The notes below the pieces were generated by a model that saw nothing but the letters and a program-made list of their open reading frames with translations, searched no databases and was not told the DNA's origin. Shown in pieces: positions 46,130-53,705 of a DNA stretch of 64,000 bases; the first letter of the stretch is position 1; each line of letters begins with the position of its first letter. The position numbers and the translations under genes were made by a program. Origin of the DNA: UBA7359 sp038142205 (lineage in GTDB: Bacteria > Pseudomonadota > Gammaproteobacteria > Eutrophobiales > Eutrophobiaceae); the NCBI GenBank assembly GCA_038142205.1, contig JAYQJO010000001.1, forward strand, positions 2,232,001 through 2,296,000. Reading direction: 5' to 3'.

Positions 46130-46405
46130 ATGCAAATCGATGTAACCGGTAGACATGTTGATGTTACGGACTCATTAAAAGCCTACGTAGAAAATAAATT
46201 CCAAAAACTCGAAAGACATTTCGAGCATATTAACAATACGCACGTTATATTAAGTGTAGAAAAAGAGCGCCAGAAAGCTGAAGCAACAGTACATGTTAAT
46301 CGCGGCAATCTCTTTGCTGACAATGAGCAAGAAGATATGTACGCCGCTATTGATGGCCTAATAGACAAGCTTGATCGACAGCTAAAAAACATAAAGAAAA
46401 ATTAA
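46130..46405 (+). CDS. hpf: Ribosome hibernation promoting factor (short HPF)
   Basis: Small protein that helps ribosomes dimerise or rest in stationary phase. It has 91 residues, with MQIDVTGRHVDVTDSLKAYV at the start and a basic end. Its start has a strong AAGGAGG site. It lies immediately after rpoN, a conserved arrangement. Confidence 0.94.
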   Translation: MQIDVTGRHVDVTDSLKAYVENKFQKLERHFEHINNTHVILSVEKERQKAEATVHVNRGNLFADNEQEDMYAAIDGLIDKLDRQLKNIKKN

Positions 46406-46442
46406 AAGATCACCATCGAGGAGAAAGCGGATTAAAAGATCA
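46401..46442. repeat. 12-bp direct repeat at the hpf-ptsN junction
   Basis: ATTAAAAGATCA occurs at 46401-46412 (including the hpf stop codon) and again at 46431-46442. It may be a local duplication of the hpf tail; no function is evident. Confidence 0.4.
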
Positions 46443-46488
46443 GGATCTCGATTAAGCTCTTCTAGCCTTTACTGTCAGTAACAAAAGA

Positions 46489-46935
46489 ATGAATATTTCA
46501 GATATTTTATCACCTGAATGTGTGTTTCCTGGCATGGACTGCCATAGTAAAAAGGATGCTTTAGACACACTGGCAAAAACCATTGCCAATTCAGATCACT
46601 CAACCTCGCAAACAGAAGTATTTGAATGCCTTATCGCCAGAGAACGGCTGGGCAGCACCGGGCTTGGGAATGGTATTGCCATACCACATGGCAGATTAAA
46701 AAACGGAAAAAAAACACTGGCTGCATTTATTCAGCTTGAATCAGCAATTGATTATGATGCTGTAGATAATGCGCCGGTTGATTTGCTTTTTGCTTTAATT
46801 GTTCCGGAAGACTCAACAGAAGAACATCTTCAAACACTGGCTAAGCTAGCTGAAAAGTTTAGCAACACAACCACTCTTCATAAACTTCGACAATCAGGCT
46901 CATCAGCTGAAATGTATTCTATTTTGACAGGGTGA
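46489..46935 (+). CDS. ptsN: Nitrogen-PTS EIIA protein PtsN
   Basis: Phosphoryl acceptor of the regulatory (Ntr) phosphotransferase chain; in other species it modulates K+ transport and stress responses. The phosphorylatable His67 lies in GIAIPHGRL. It has 148 residues. It is placed between hpf and hprK. Confidence 0.94.
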   Translation: MNISDILSPECVFPGMDCHSKKDALDTLAKTIANSDHSTSQTEVFECLIARERLGSTGLGNGIAIPHGRLKNGKKTLAAFIQLESAIDYDAVDNAPVDLLFALIVPEDSTEEHLQTLAKLAEKFSNTTTLHKLRQSGSSAEMYSILTG

Positions 46936-46939
46936 TCCT

Positions 46940-47911
46940 ATGGCAGGGCCTACTAACCAGTTAAGCGTAGAAGAACTTTTTAATATTCATCGTGACAAGC
47001 TGGAGCTTGAGTGGATAGCAGGCCAAGATGGAAAAAAGCGAACCTTTGCCTGTGAAGAAGAACAAAACAACCAGAAAGATTCAAACAACGTTTCATTAAT
47101 TGGCTACCTGAACCCAGTTCACTCTCACCAAATTCAAGTTATTAGTAAAGTTGAAATCGAATACCTTGAAGGATTAAGGGATGTTTCCATGCAGGATGCT
47201 ATATCACAGTTATTTAATAGCAAACCTGTTTGTGTGATTGTTACCGATGGCAGCGACATTCCAGCACTGTTAAAACAAAAAAGCGATGAAAATCACATTG
47301 CACTATTTTCATCGAAAAAAAATAGCAGTAAGTTAGCCGATATCCTGCATTATTTTTTAACCGGCATTTCCGCCAAAATGTTAACCATACATGGTGTTTA
47401 CATGGAAGTAATGGCAATAGGCGTCTTAATTACCGGACCAAGCGGCATAGGAAAAAGCGAACTTGCATTGGAATTAATCTCACGAGGTCATCGCCTAATT
47501 GCAGACGACGCACCCTTATTTTCCAAAATTGCACCCGATATTATTACTGGTACCTGCCCAATAACACTACAGGATTTTCTAGAAGTCCGGGGGCTAGGCA
47601 TTATAAATGTACGTGAATTATTTGGTGACAGTGCTATTAAGAAAAATAAATATCTTAAGCTAATTGTTAACCTTGAACCGATGAGCACAAAAGATCTCTT
47701 AAGCATGGACAGACTGGAAGGCAGTTATAAAACAAGAAACGTTCTCGACATGGACATTTCTCAAATAACATTGCCAGTTGCTTCTGGTCGTAACCTGGCC
47801 GTCATGCTGGAATGTGCTGCGCGTAATCATATTTTACGCGAGGGAGGCTATAACGCCCCTGAGATTTTTGCCAGACGACAACTAAAACTAATGAACGCAG
47901 GTGAAAAATGA
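46940..47911 (+). CDS. hprK: HPr kinase/phosphorylase
   Basis: Bifunctional enzyme that phosphorylates or dephosphorylates Ser46 of HPr. The catalytic domain has HGVYMEV (His151), Walker A GPSGIGKS (166-173) and signature EVRGLGIINVRELFG (from 215). The N-terminal domain (1-130) is less conserved, as usual. It has 323 residues. HprK is characteristic of Gram-positives and of a subset of proteobacteria; its target HPr is encoded 1.3 kb downstream. It overlaps rapZ by four bases. Confidence 0.95.
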   Translation: MAGPTNQLSVEELFNIHRDKLELEWIAGQDGKKRTFACEEEQNNQKDSNNVSLIGYLNPVHSHQIQVISKVEIEYLEGLRDVSMQDAISQLFNSKPVCVIVTDGSDIPALLKQKSDENHIALFSSKKNSSKLADILHYFLTGISAKMLTIHGVYMEVMAIGVLITGPSGIGKSELALELISRGHRLIADDAPLFSKIAPDIITGTCPITLQDFLEVRGLGIINVRELFGDSAIKKNKYLKLIVNLEPMSTKDLLSMDRLEGSYKTRNVLDMDISQITLPVASGRNLAVMLECAARNHILREGGYNAPEIFARRQLKLMNAGEK

Positions 47912-48774
47912 ATCCGAAACGTCGCCTCATTATTGTCAGCGGGATTTCAGGTGCAGGCAAAACAGTTGTGCTAAATACACTGGAAGATCTATCTTTCTAT
48001 ACCATCGATAATTTACCCGTTAGCTTGCTCAACACCTTGATAGAACAGTTTTCAGAAGAAAACAACACTTTGGCGAAACATATTGCCATTGGTATTGATG
48101 CACGTAACACCCTCGAAGATTTTTCTTTTCTGCCGGAAACGATTAAAAAGCTGGAAGATAAAAATATTCCATCGGAATTAATTTTTATAGAAGCAAACGA
48201 TGATGTTTTAACCAGACGTTTTAGTGAAACCAGAAGAAACCATCCGCTTTCTTCAGAAATAGTTTCACTAACCGATGCAATTCAACAGGAAAGAAACATT
48301 ATTGGGCCACTCGCAGAAGCATCTGATTTACGTATAGACACCAGCTATATGCAGCTTCATGAATTACGTAATATTGTTCGACAGCGTATAGATCAGCGCA
48401 AAAACACCAAGCTCTCTTTGCAGTTCATGTCTTTCGGTTTTAAAAATGGCTTGCCTAAAGATGCGGACTTTATATTTGATTTGCGTTGCTTACCTAACCC
48501 TTACTGGAATAAAGACTTAAGAAAGTATTCAGGGAAAGAACAGCCCGTTATTGAGTTTTTATCAAAACAAAATGATGTTATTGAGATGATGAATGATCTT
48601 GAGCAATTTCTTAACCGCTGGATACCGAGTTTCGAAGCAGATAATCGGAGCTATTTAAGTATTGCGTTTGGCTGCACAGGCGGTCATCATCGTTCTGTGT
48701 TTTTTGTTGAACAACTTGCAAATAAATTTAATAACTTAGAAAAAAAGGTCATGATAAGGCATCGAGATTTATAA
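47908..48774 (+). CDS. rapZ: RNase adapter protein RapZ
   Basis: Nucleotide-binding protein with Walker A GISGAGKT (12-19). In E. coli it senses glucosamine-6-phosphate and guides RNase E to the sRNA GlmZ. The C-terminal RNA-binding domain includes LSIAFGCTGGHHRSVFFVE. It has 288 residues. Whether GlmY/GlmZ exist in this organism is unknown; in many genomes rapZ travels with PTS genes, as here. Confidence 0.95.
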   Translation: MNPKRRLIIVSGISGAGKTVVLNTLEDLSFYTIDNLPVSLLNTLIEQFSEENNTLAKHIAIGIDARNTLEDFSFLPETIKKLEDKNIPSELIFIEANDDVLTRRFSETRRNHPLSSEIVSLTDAIQQERNIIGPLAEASDLRIDTSYMQLHELRNIVRQRIDQRKNTKLSLQFMSFGFKNGLPKDADFIFDLRCLPNPYWNKDLRKYSGKEQPVIEFLSKQNDVIEMMNDLEQFLNRWIPSFEADNRSYLSIAFGCTGGHHRSVFFVEQLANKFNNLEKKVMIRHRDL

Positions 48775-48776
48775 TT

Positions 48777-49190
48777 ATGAGTGTAGGACTATTAATAATA
48801 ACTCACGATGGCATAGGCAGCTCTATGCTCGATGCAATAAACCATATGATAGAAAACAGCCCATTGAAAGTGCGGTTTCTATCTACCAGTCGTGAATGTG
48901 ATCCGGATGAATTGCTTAAAACGGCAAATGAATACTTTGACGCCATTGATGATGGCGATGGCATGCTAGTTTTAACCGATCTAATCGGATCAACACCGAG
49001 TAATATTGCATGCCGCCTCAACATACATGATAAAGTAAATATAATTACCGGCATTAACTTGTCGATGTTAATCCGTTTGTTTAATTATCCAGAACTGGGT
49101 TTAAACGAATTAACGAGGAAAGCCTATAGCGGCGGCATTGATGGCATTACTATTTCTCAAGGTGATAAAAAATGTACCAAAAAGAAATAA
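48777..49190 (+). CDS. PTS mannose-family EIIA protein
   Basis: EIIA-Man-type phosphoryl carrier with its phosphorylated His10 in LIITHDGIG. Conserved LTDLIGSTPSNIA is near residue 65. It has 137 residues. No EIIB, IIC or IID gene follows, so it probably acts in regulation rather than sugar uptake. It overlaps the HPr gene by 19 bases. Confidence 0.9.
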   Translation: MSVGLLIITHDGIGSSMLDAINHMIENSPLKVRFLSTSRECDPDELLKTANEYFDAIDDGDGMLVLTDLIGSTPSNIACRLNIHDKVNIITGINLSMLIRLFNYPELGLNELTRKAYSGGIDGITISQGDKKCTKKK

Positions 49191-49441
49191 CAATAATTAA
49201 CAAGTTAGGTTTACACGCAAGAGCGGCAGCGAAATTTGTTAAGACGGCTTCTGCTTTTCCTTGTGAAATTACTGTTCATGTTGGTCATAAAGAGGTTAGC
49301 GGCAAAAGCATTATGGGCATCATGATGCTTGCAGCAGGTAAAGGATCAACGATTGAAGTAAAAACGGCTGGCCCAAAAGAAGGTGCAGCTATGACAGCGC
49401 TTGAAGACCTAATCAATGACAAGTTTGGAGAAGACGAGTGA
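49172..49441 (+). CDS. ptsH: Phosphocarrier protein HPr
   Basis: Central phosphoryl carrier. His15 (KLGLHARAAAKFV) accepts phosphate from enzyme I, and Ser46 (VSGKSIMGIM) is the site for HprK. The numbering matches classical HPr exactly. It has 89 residues. It overlaps the upstream EIIA gene and shares GTGA with the enzyme I gene. Confidence 0.95.
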   Translation: MYQKEITIINKLGLHARAAAKFVKTASAFPCEITVHVGHKEVSGKSIMGIMMLAAGKGSTIEVKTAGPKEGAAMTALEDLINDKFGEDE

Positions 49442-51186
49442 CGATCTCGCTACAAGGCGTTAGTGTTTCTCGTGGGATTGCCATTGGCCAAGTTCACATT
49501 ATTCAACACGATCAGCTTGATGTTCGTGAATACAGTATTCGTAATTCACAACTTACCCATGAACTTTCGCGCTTTAATGATGCTATCGCAAATGCTCGCC
49601 AACAATTAAGAGCCATACGAGATCATATACCAACTTCAACTTCCGTCGACATAGCGGCATTCATCGATACACATTTATTAATGCTTGAAGATAATGCCTT
49701 AACAGAAGAACCCAAACGCATAATAAAAGAACGCTTATGCAATGCTGAATGGGCGCTTAAGTTACAGCGTGATGCACTGGTTAATGTTTTTGATGAAATG
49801 GAAGACGCTTATTTAAGTACGCGCCGCGATGATGTCAATCATGTTGTTAATCGGATTTTACGCATTCTGCTTAATGAAAAACCTTTGCTGCACGAAGTGC
49901 CTGACGATCATTTAAAAAACAAAATTATTATTGCTGATGATCTAATGCCGGCTGATACAGTATTAATGCAGCATTACGGTATTGCCGCATTTGCTACCGA
50001 GTTTGGCGGCCCGACTTCACATACAGCCATTCTTGCAAGAAGTCTGGGTATTCCCGCGATAATTGGCTTACATAATGCCCATCGCTTCATTAAAAACAAT
50101 GACTTTGCCATTATTGATGGCGCTTCCGGCACCGTACTCATCAATCCGGATAAAAAAGTCCAGCTTTTTTATGAGAAGAAACAAAAAGAAGTAAAACGTT
50201 ATTACTCTTCTCTAAGTAAGCTGAAAAATGCACCAACAAAATCAACGGACAACGTTCCTGTTAAATTAATGGCTAATATTGAGTTACCCAAGGATTTTGA
50301 GACTGTAAGAAATGTTGGCGCAAAGGGCGTAGGGCTATATCGAACAGAATTCCTTTATATGAACCGCGATGCCCCTCCAGATGAAGAAGAGCACTTTGAA
50401 ACCTATATGGCCGTACTTAAAGCCTTACGTGGTTTGCCCTTAACTATTCGCACACTTGATCTAGGTGCAGATAAACAAGTCGATGGCGCCGGCAAACAAA
50501 CTGGCCCGGTAAAATCAAACCCAGCGCTGGGTTTACGTGCAATACGCCTTTGTTTAAAAGAACCTGAACTATTTAAACCACAATTACGCGCCATACTTAG
50601 AGCATCCGCCTTTGGCCCGGTGCGCATCATGATCCCAATGCTGACTAACACTCAGGAAATGCAACAAGTTCTACAAACAATTGAAGAACTGAAAACTAGC
50701 CTTGATGCAGAAGATATAGACTATGATTCCAATATTGAAGTCGGCGGCATGATAGAAGTGCCTGCAGCAGCTATTTGCGCAGACATCTTTGCAAAGAAAC
50801 TCGACTTCCTATCTATCGGTACAAATGATTTGATTCAATACACTATGGCAATCGACCGTGCTAATGGTGAGGTAAACTATTTATATGATCCACTACACCC
50901 TGCGGTGTTACGTTTAATCCAGACAACGATTGAAGCGGGGCGAAAAGCAAACATTCCTGTTGCCATGTGCGGCGAGATGGCCGGCGAAATAGAACATACA
51001 AAATTATTACTGGGTCTAGGTTTAAGGGAATTCAGTGTACACCCGGCATCGCTACTGGAAGTAAAAAAAATTATCAGCGAAACGGATATCAGTGAACTGG
51101 AAAATTTAACGAAAAAAATATTAAATGCAACTTGTGGCGCTGAAATAATATCATTGTTACAAGAAACCGAAGTTAAAACAGTGTAG
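49438..51186 (+). CDS. ptsI: Phosphoenolpyruvate-protein phosphotransferase (enzyme I)
   Basis: Transfers phosphate from PEP to HPr. The active His195 is in GGPTSHTAILARS; the PEP-binding barrel has GLYRTEFLYM and the C-terminal AMCGEMAGE. It has 582 residues with no N-terminal GAF domain, so it is of the ordinary EI type rather than PtsP. It starts with GTG overlapping the HPr stop. Confidence 0.95.
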   Translation: MTISLQGVSVSRGIAIGQVHIIQHDQLDVREYSIRNSQLTHELSRFNDAIANARQQLRAIRDHIPTSTSVDIAAFIDTHLLMLEDNALTEEPKRIIKERLCNAEWALKLQRDALVNVFDEMEDAYLSTRRDDVNHVVNRILRILLNEKPLLHEVPDDHLKNKIIIADDLMPADTVLMQHYGIAAFATEFGGPTSHTAILARSLGIPAIIGLHNAHRFIKNNDFAIIDGASGTVLINPDKKVQLFYEKKQKEVKRYYSSLSKLKNAPTKSTDNVPVKLMANIELPKDFETVRNVGAKGVGLYRTEFLYMNRDAPPDEEEHFETYMAVLKALRGLPLTIRTLDLGADKQVDGAGKQTGPVKSNPALGLRAIRLCLKEPELFKPQLRAILRASAFGPVRIMIPMLTNTQEMQQVLQTIEELKTSLDAEDIDYDSNIEVGGMIEVPAAAICADIFAKKLDFLSIGTNDLIQYTMAIDRANGEVNYLYDPLHPAVLRLIQTTIEAGRKANIPVAMCGEMAGEIEHTKLLLGLGLREFSVHPASLLEVKKIISETDISELENLTKKILNATCGAEIISLLQETEVKTV

Positions 51187-51269
51187 CGTTAACGGCATCA
51201 CTTATTTCATCACTGCTTTAACAAATACTCTAACAGCACTGTTAGACTCTCATTAATAAGCGGATATTA

Positions 51270-52631
51270 ATGATGAACGAGAGAACAACACAACAAGAGA
51301 CAAAACCAACAGCTTTTGATTTATTGCATCAAGCACTAGACCAAAATGATGTTGAGCTTGCGCGTGATGCCATATCGACTCTACATCCTTCAGAAATAGC
51401 CGATGTCATCGAAAGCCGACCTGTTCGTGAACGAGACAATGTCTGGAATCTAGTTGACGCTGAACTTGAAGGCGATGTTCTGTCACATTTGCAGGACGCT
51501 GTTCGTGCTGAGTTTCTTGAAAATATGCACCCAGCTGAAGTTGCTGACGCAACGAAAGGGCTGGATGCGGATGATGCTGCAGATATTCTGCAAGATCTTC
51601 CGGAAGATGTAGCTGATACAGTTCTCCTTTCAATGGATGAACATCACCGCCAACGCCTTGAGTCTGTATTAACTTACCCGGAAGATACTGCCGGCGGCTT
51701 GATGAACATTGACATTATCTCTGTCCGTGCAGATGTATCACTCGATACCGTTGCACGATACTTACGTTTACTGGGTGAAATACCGGAAAAAACAGATAAC
51801 CTGATGGTGGTTGATCGTGATAATCACTATCTAGGAGTATTACCCTTGACCGAACTTTTAGTGAGAGGACCTGAAACATTTGTTAAAGAATGGATGGAAG
51901 AAGAAGCCTATCTTTCAGCAGAAACACCAAATATTGAAGTAGCAAAACTATTTGAACAACGCGATCTTGTTTCTGCTGCGGTTGTCGATGAAGAAAACTG
52001 CTTGCTTGGACGTATTACCATTGACGACGTTGTTGATGTTATCCAGGAAGAGGCCGAACACACAGTAAGAAGCATGGCTGGTTTGGGAGATGACGACATG
52101 TTTTCACCTGTCGTCGCCAGTACAAAACGCCGAGCAGTTTGGCTTGGCATAAATTTAATTACCGCTTTTCTTGCTGCCGGGGTGATCGGTCGTTTTGAAA
52201 ACACCATACAAGAACTCGTTGCATTAGCCGTACTGATGCCAGTAGTAGCCGGGATGGGCGGCATCGCCGGCAGTCAAACCTTAACCATTGCAATACGCGG
52301 CATAGCATTAGGCCAAATTGTAAAAACAAATATTAAACCGTTAATCATTAAAGAGCTTACCGTAGGCATACTCAACGGTTTACTCTGGGCTTGTGTTGTC
52401 GCAGGCATAGTGATCCTTTGGTTCGATAATCCCTTCCTGGGATTAATTATTGGTTTATCAATGATAATAAACCTGGTTATTGCAGCGCTCGCTGGCGCAT
52501 CAATACCAATGATATTAAAACGTTATGGCATTGACCCTGCTATTGCGGGCGGAGTGATATTAACAACGATAACAGATGTTGTTGGGTTTATGACGTTTTT
52601 GGGATTAGCAACGATCTTTCTTGTTTCATAA
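51270..52631 (+). CDS. mgtE: Magnesium transporter MgtE
   Basis: Mg2+ channel with an N-terminal superhelical domain (about 15-135), two CBS domains (138-260) that sense cytosolic Mg2+, and five C-terminal helices (about 285-450) including the pore motif GSQTLTIAIRG. It has 453 residues. It closes the PTS block and converges with the GGCT-like gene. Confidence 0.95.
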   Translation: MMNERTTQQETKPTAFDLLHQALDQNDVELARDAISTLHPSEIADVIESRPVRERDNVWNLVDAELEGDVLSHLQDAVRAEFLENMHPAEVADATKGLDADDAADILQDLPEDVADTVLLSMDEHHRQRLESVLTYPEDTAGGLMNIDIISVRADVSLDTVARYLRLLGEIPEKTDNLMVVDRDNHYLGVLPLTELLVRGPETFVKEWMEEEAYLSAETPNIEVAKLFEQRDLVSAAVVDEENCLLGRITIDDVVDVIQEEAEHTVRSMAGLGDDDMFSPVVASTKRRAVWLGINLITAFLAAGVIGRFENTIQELVALAVLMPVVAGMGGIAGSQTLTIAIRGIALGQIVKTNIKPLIIKELTVGILNGLLWACVVAGIVILWFDNPFLGLIIGLSMIINLVIAALAGASIPMILKRYGIDPAIAGGVILTTITDVVGFMTFLGLATIFLVS

Positions 52632-52686
52632 GTTTGTTGGCAAACTATTAAATATGTTTCTTATTAACTTTGCTTTTCGCATTTAT

Positions 52687-52738
52687 CGCGCGCCCCTTTT
52701 CTTCAAAAAAAAGGACGCGTCATCAGACTCAATCTGAT
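52687..52738. terminator. Convergent terminator region between mgtE and the GGCT-like gene
   Basis: Two structures are seen. One is an imperfect hairpin (CGCG...CCCTTTT against AAAAGGACGCG) that gives a run of eight A's or T's depending on strand. The other is a 6-bp hairpin ATCAGA / TCTGAT at 52722-52738, directly after the minus-strand stop. Bidirectional termination is likely. Confidence 0.5.
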
Positions 52739-53146
52739 CTAAAAGCTAGCAATCCTTTTTAAATACAACTTCAAATACTTGCTTTTAAACTCCTCCAAAC
52801 TCCATTCCTGATCTAATAAACAATCTTCATAGTCTTTTTGTGTGACATACACAAAAGCTTGTTCAGTTTCATTATTAACTTGCACATCAACTAAACAACG
52901 CTCATACATAACATCTTCAAACTGATCGAGTTTTTCAATAGCCGTTTCATCAAGATCACGATAAAGCATGCCATCGGTAACAGTGTTTTCTTTTTCAATC
53001 AGGCCCGGGAAGGTTCGTTCTTTAATCTTAAAGCGTTGATAACCCGTTAAGGTTGCGGCAACGGGTTTTAGGTTCAAGCCAGTAACAGCTTGCATGACTT
53101 CGGAAAATTGCAACGTTCCATATGTGAATACGGAAAACGTTTGCAT
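52739..53146 (-). CDS. Gamma-glutamylcyclotransferase-like (AIG2/GGCT-fold) protein
   Basis: Small cyclotransferase-fold protein. The substrate-binding loop VFTYGTLQFSEVM lies at the N-terminus, and the conserved acid is in KLDQFEDVMYERCLV. It has 135 residues. Members include gamma-glutamylamine cyclotransferase-like enzymes; the natural substrate here is unknown. The DUF2782 gene follows on the same strand upstream in transcription. Confidence 0.8.
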   Translation of the reverse strand: MQTFSVFTYGTLQFSEVMQAVTGLNLKPVAATLTGYQRFKIKERTFPGLIEKENTVTDGMLYRDLDETAIEKLDQFEDVMYERCLVDVQVNNETEQAFVYVTQKDYEDCLLDQEWSLEEFKSKYLKLYLKRIASF

Positions 53147-53169
53147 GCAGGAGTTTTATTTTTTAAGTC

Positions 53170-53511
53170 TTACCAGCGAAACAAAACCCAAGTCGGAACA
53201 ATAGGATCATCGAGCTCACGTCTTCTCGTGTTGAGTTGTCCATCACCATTATTATCAATTAAATAATAGGAAGGCCCGACAACAGGTGTAACCTTAACCA
53301 TATAAAGATTGCCATTAACTCGGTATTCTTCAATGGTAGCATCGTCTTTCTTGATAATGGTGACAACAGGCTCAATATTCTCACCTGTTTCTAAAGGATC
53401 AGGTAACTCAGGCGGCCCAGGTACCGGCTCGAATTCGATCTGATCGGTATCGTCTGCTATTAGCGCAGTTGATGCGAAAAGCAGTCCAAATGCAATGATT
53501 AGCCTCTTCAT
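53170..53511 (-). CDS. DUF2782 family exported protein
   Basis: Conserved small periplasmic protein of unknown function, often found next to polA in gammaproteobacteria. A signal peptide (LIIAFGLLFASTALA) is followed by a Pro/Glu-rich segment (PVPGPPELPDP) and the family end VGPSYYLIDNNGDG and VPTWVLFRW. It has 113 residues. It is divergent from polA. Confidence 0.85.
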   Translation of the reverse strand: MKRLIIAFGLLFASTALIADDTDQIEFEPVPGPPELPDPLETGENIEPVVTIIKKDDATIEEYRVNGNLYMVKVTPVVGPSYYLIDNNGDGQLNTRRRELDDPIVPTWVLFRW

Positions 53512-53705
53512 ATTATCCTGTCCTATTCACTTATTATCTAAAGCCTTGTCTTTATACTTTACCACCTCACCGGGGTTAGATGAAGCAGTTCAAACTTAAT
53601 TCAACCATATTATCGGCATATCATCGAATTTTCTAAAACCTGAGATTTTTTCGTGAAACTGTCATAATTTGGCTATTTAATATAAATAATAAAACTCAAT
53701 ACCTC

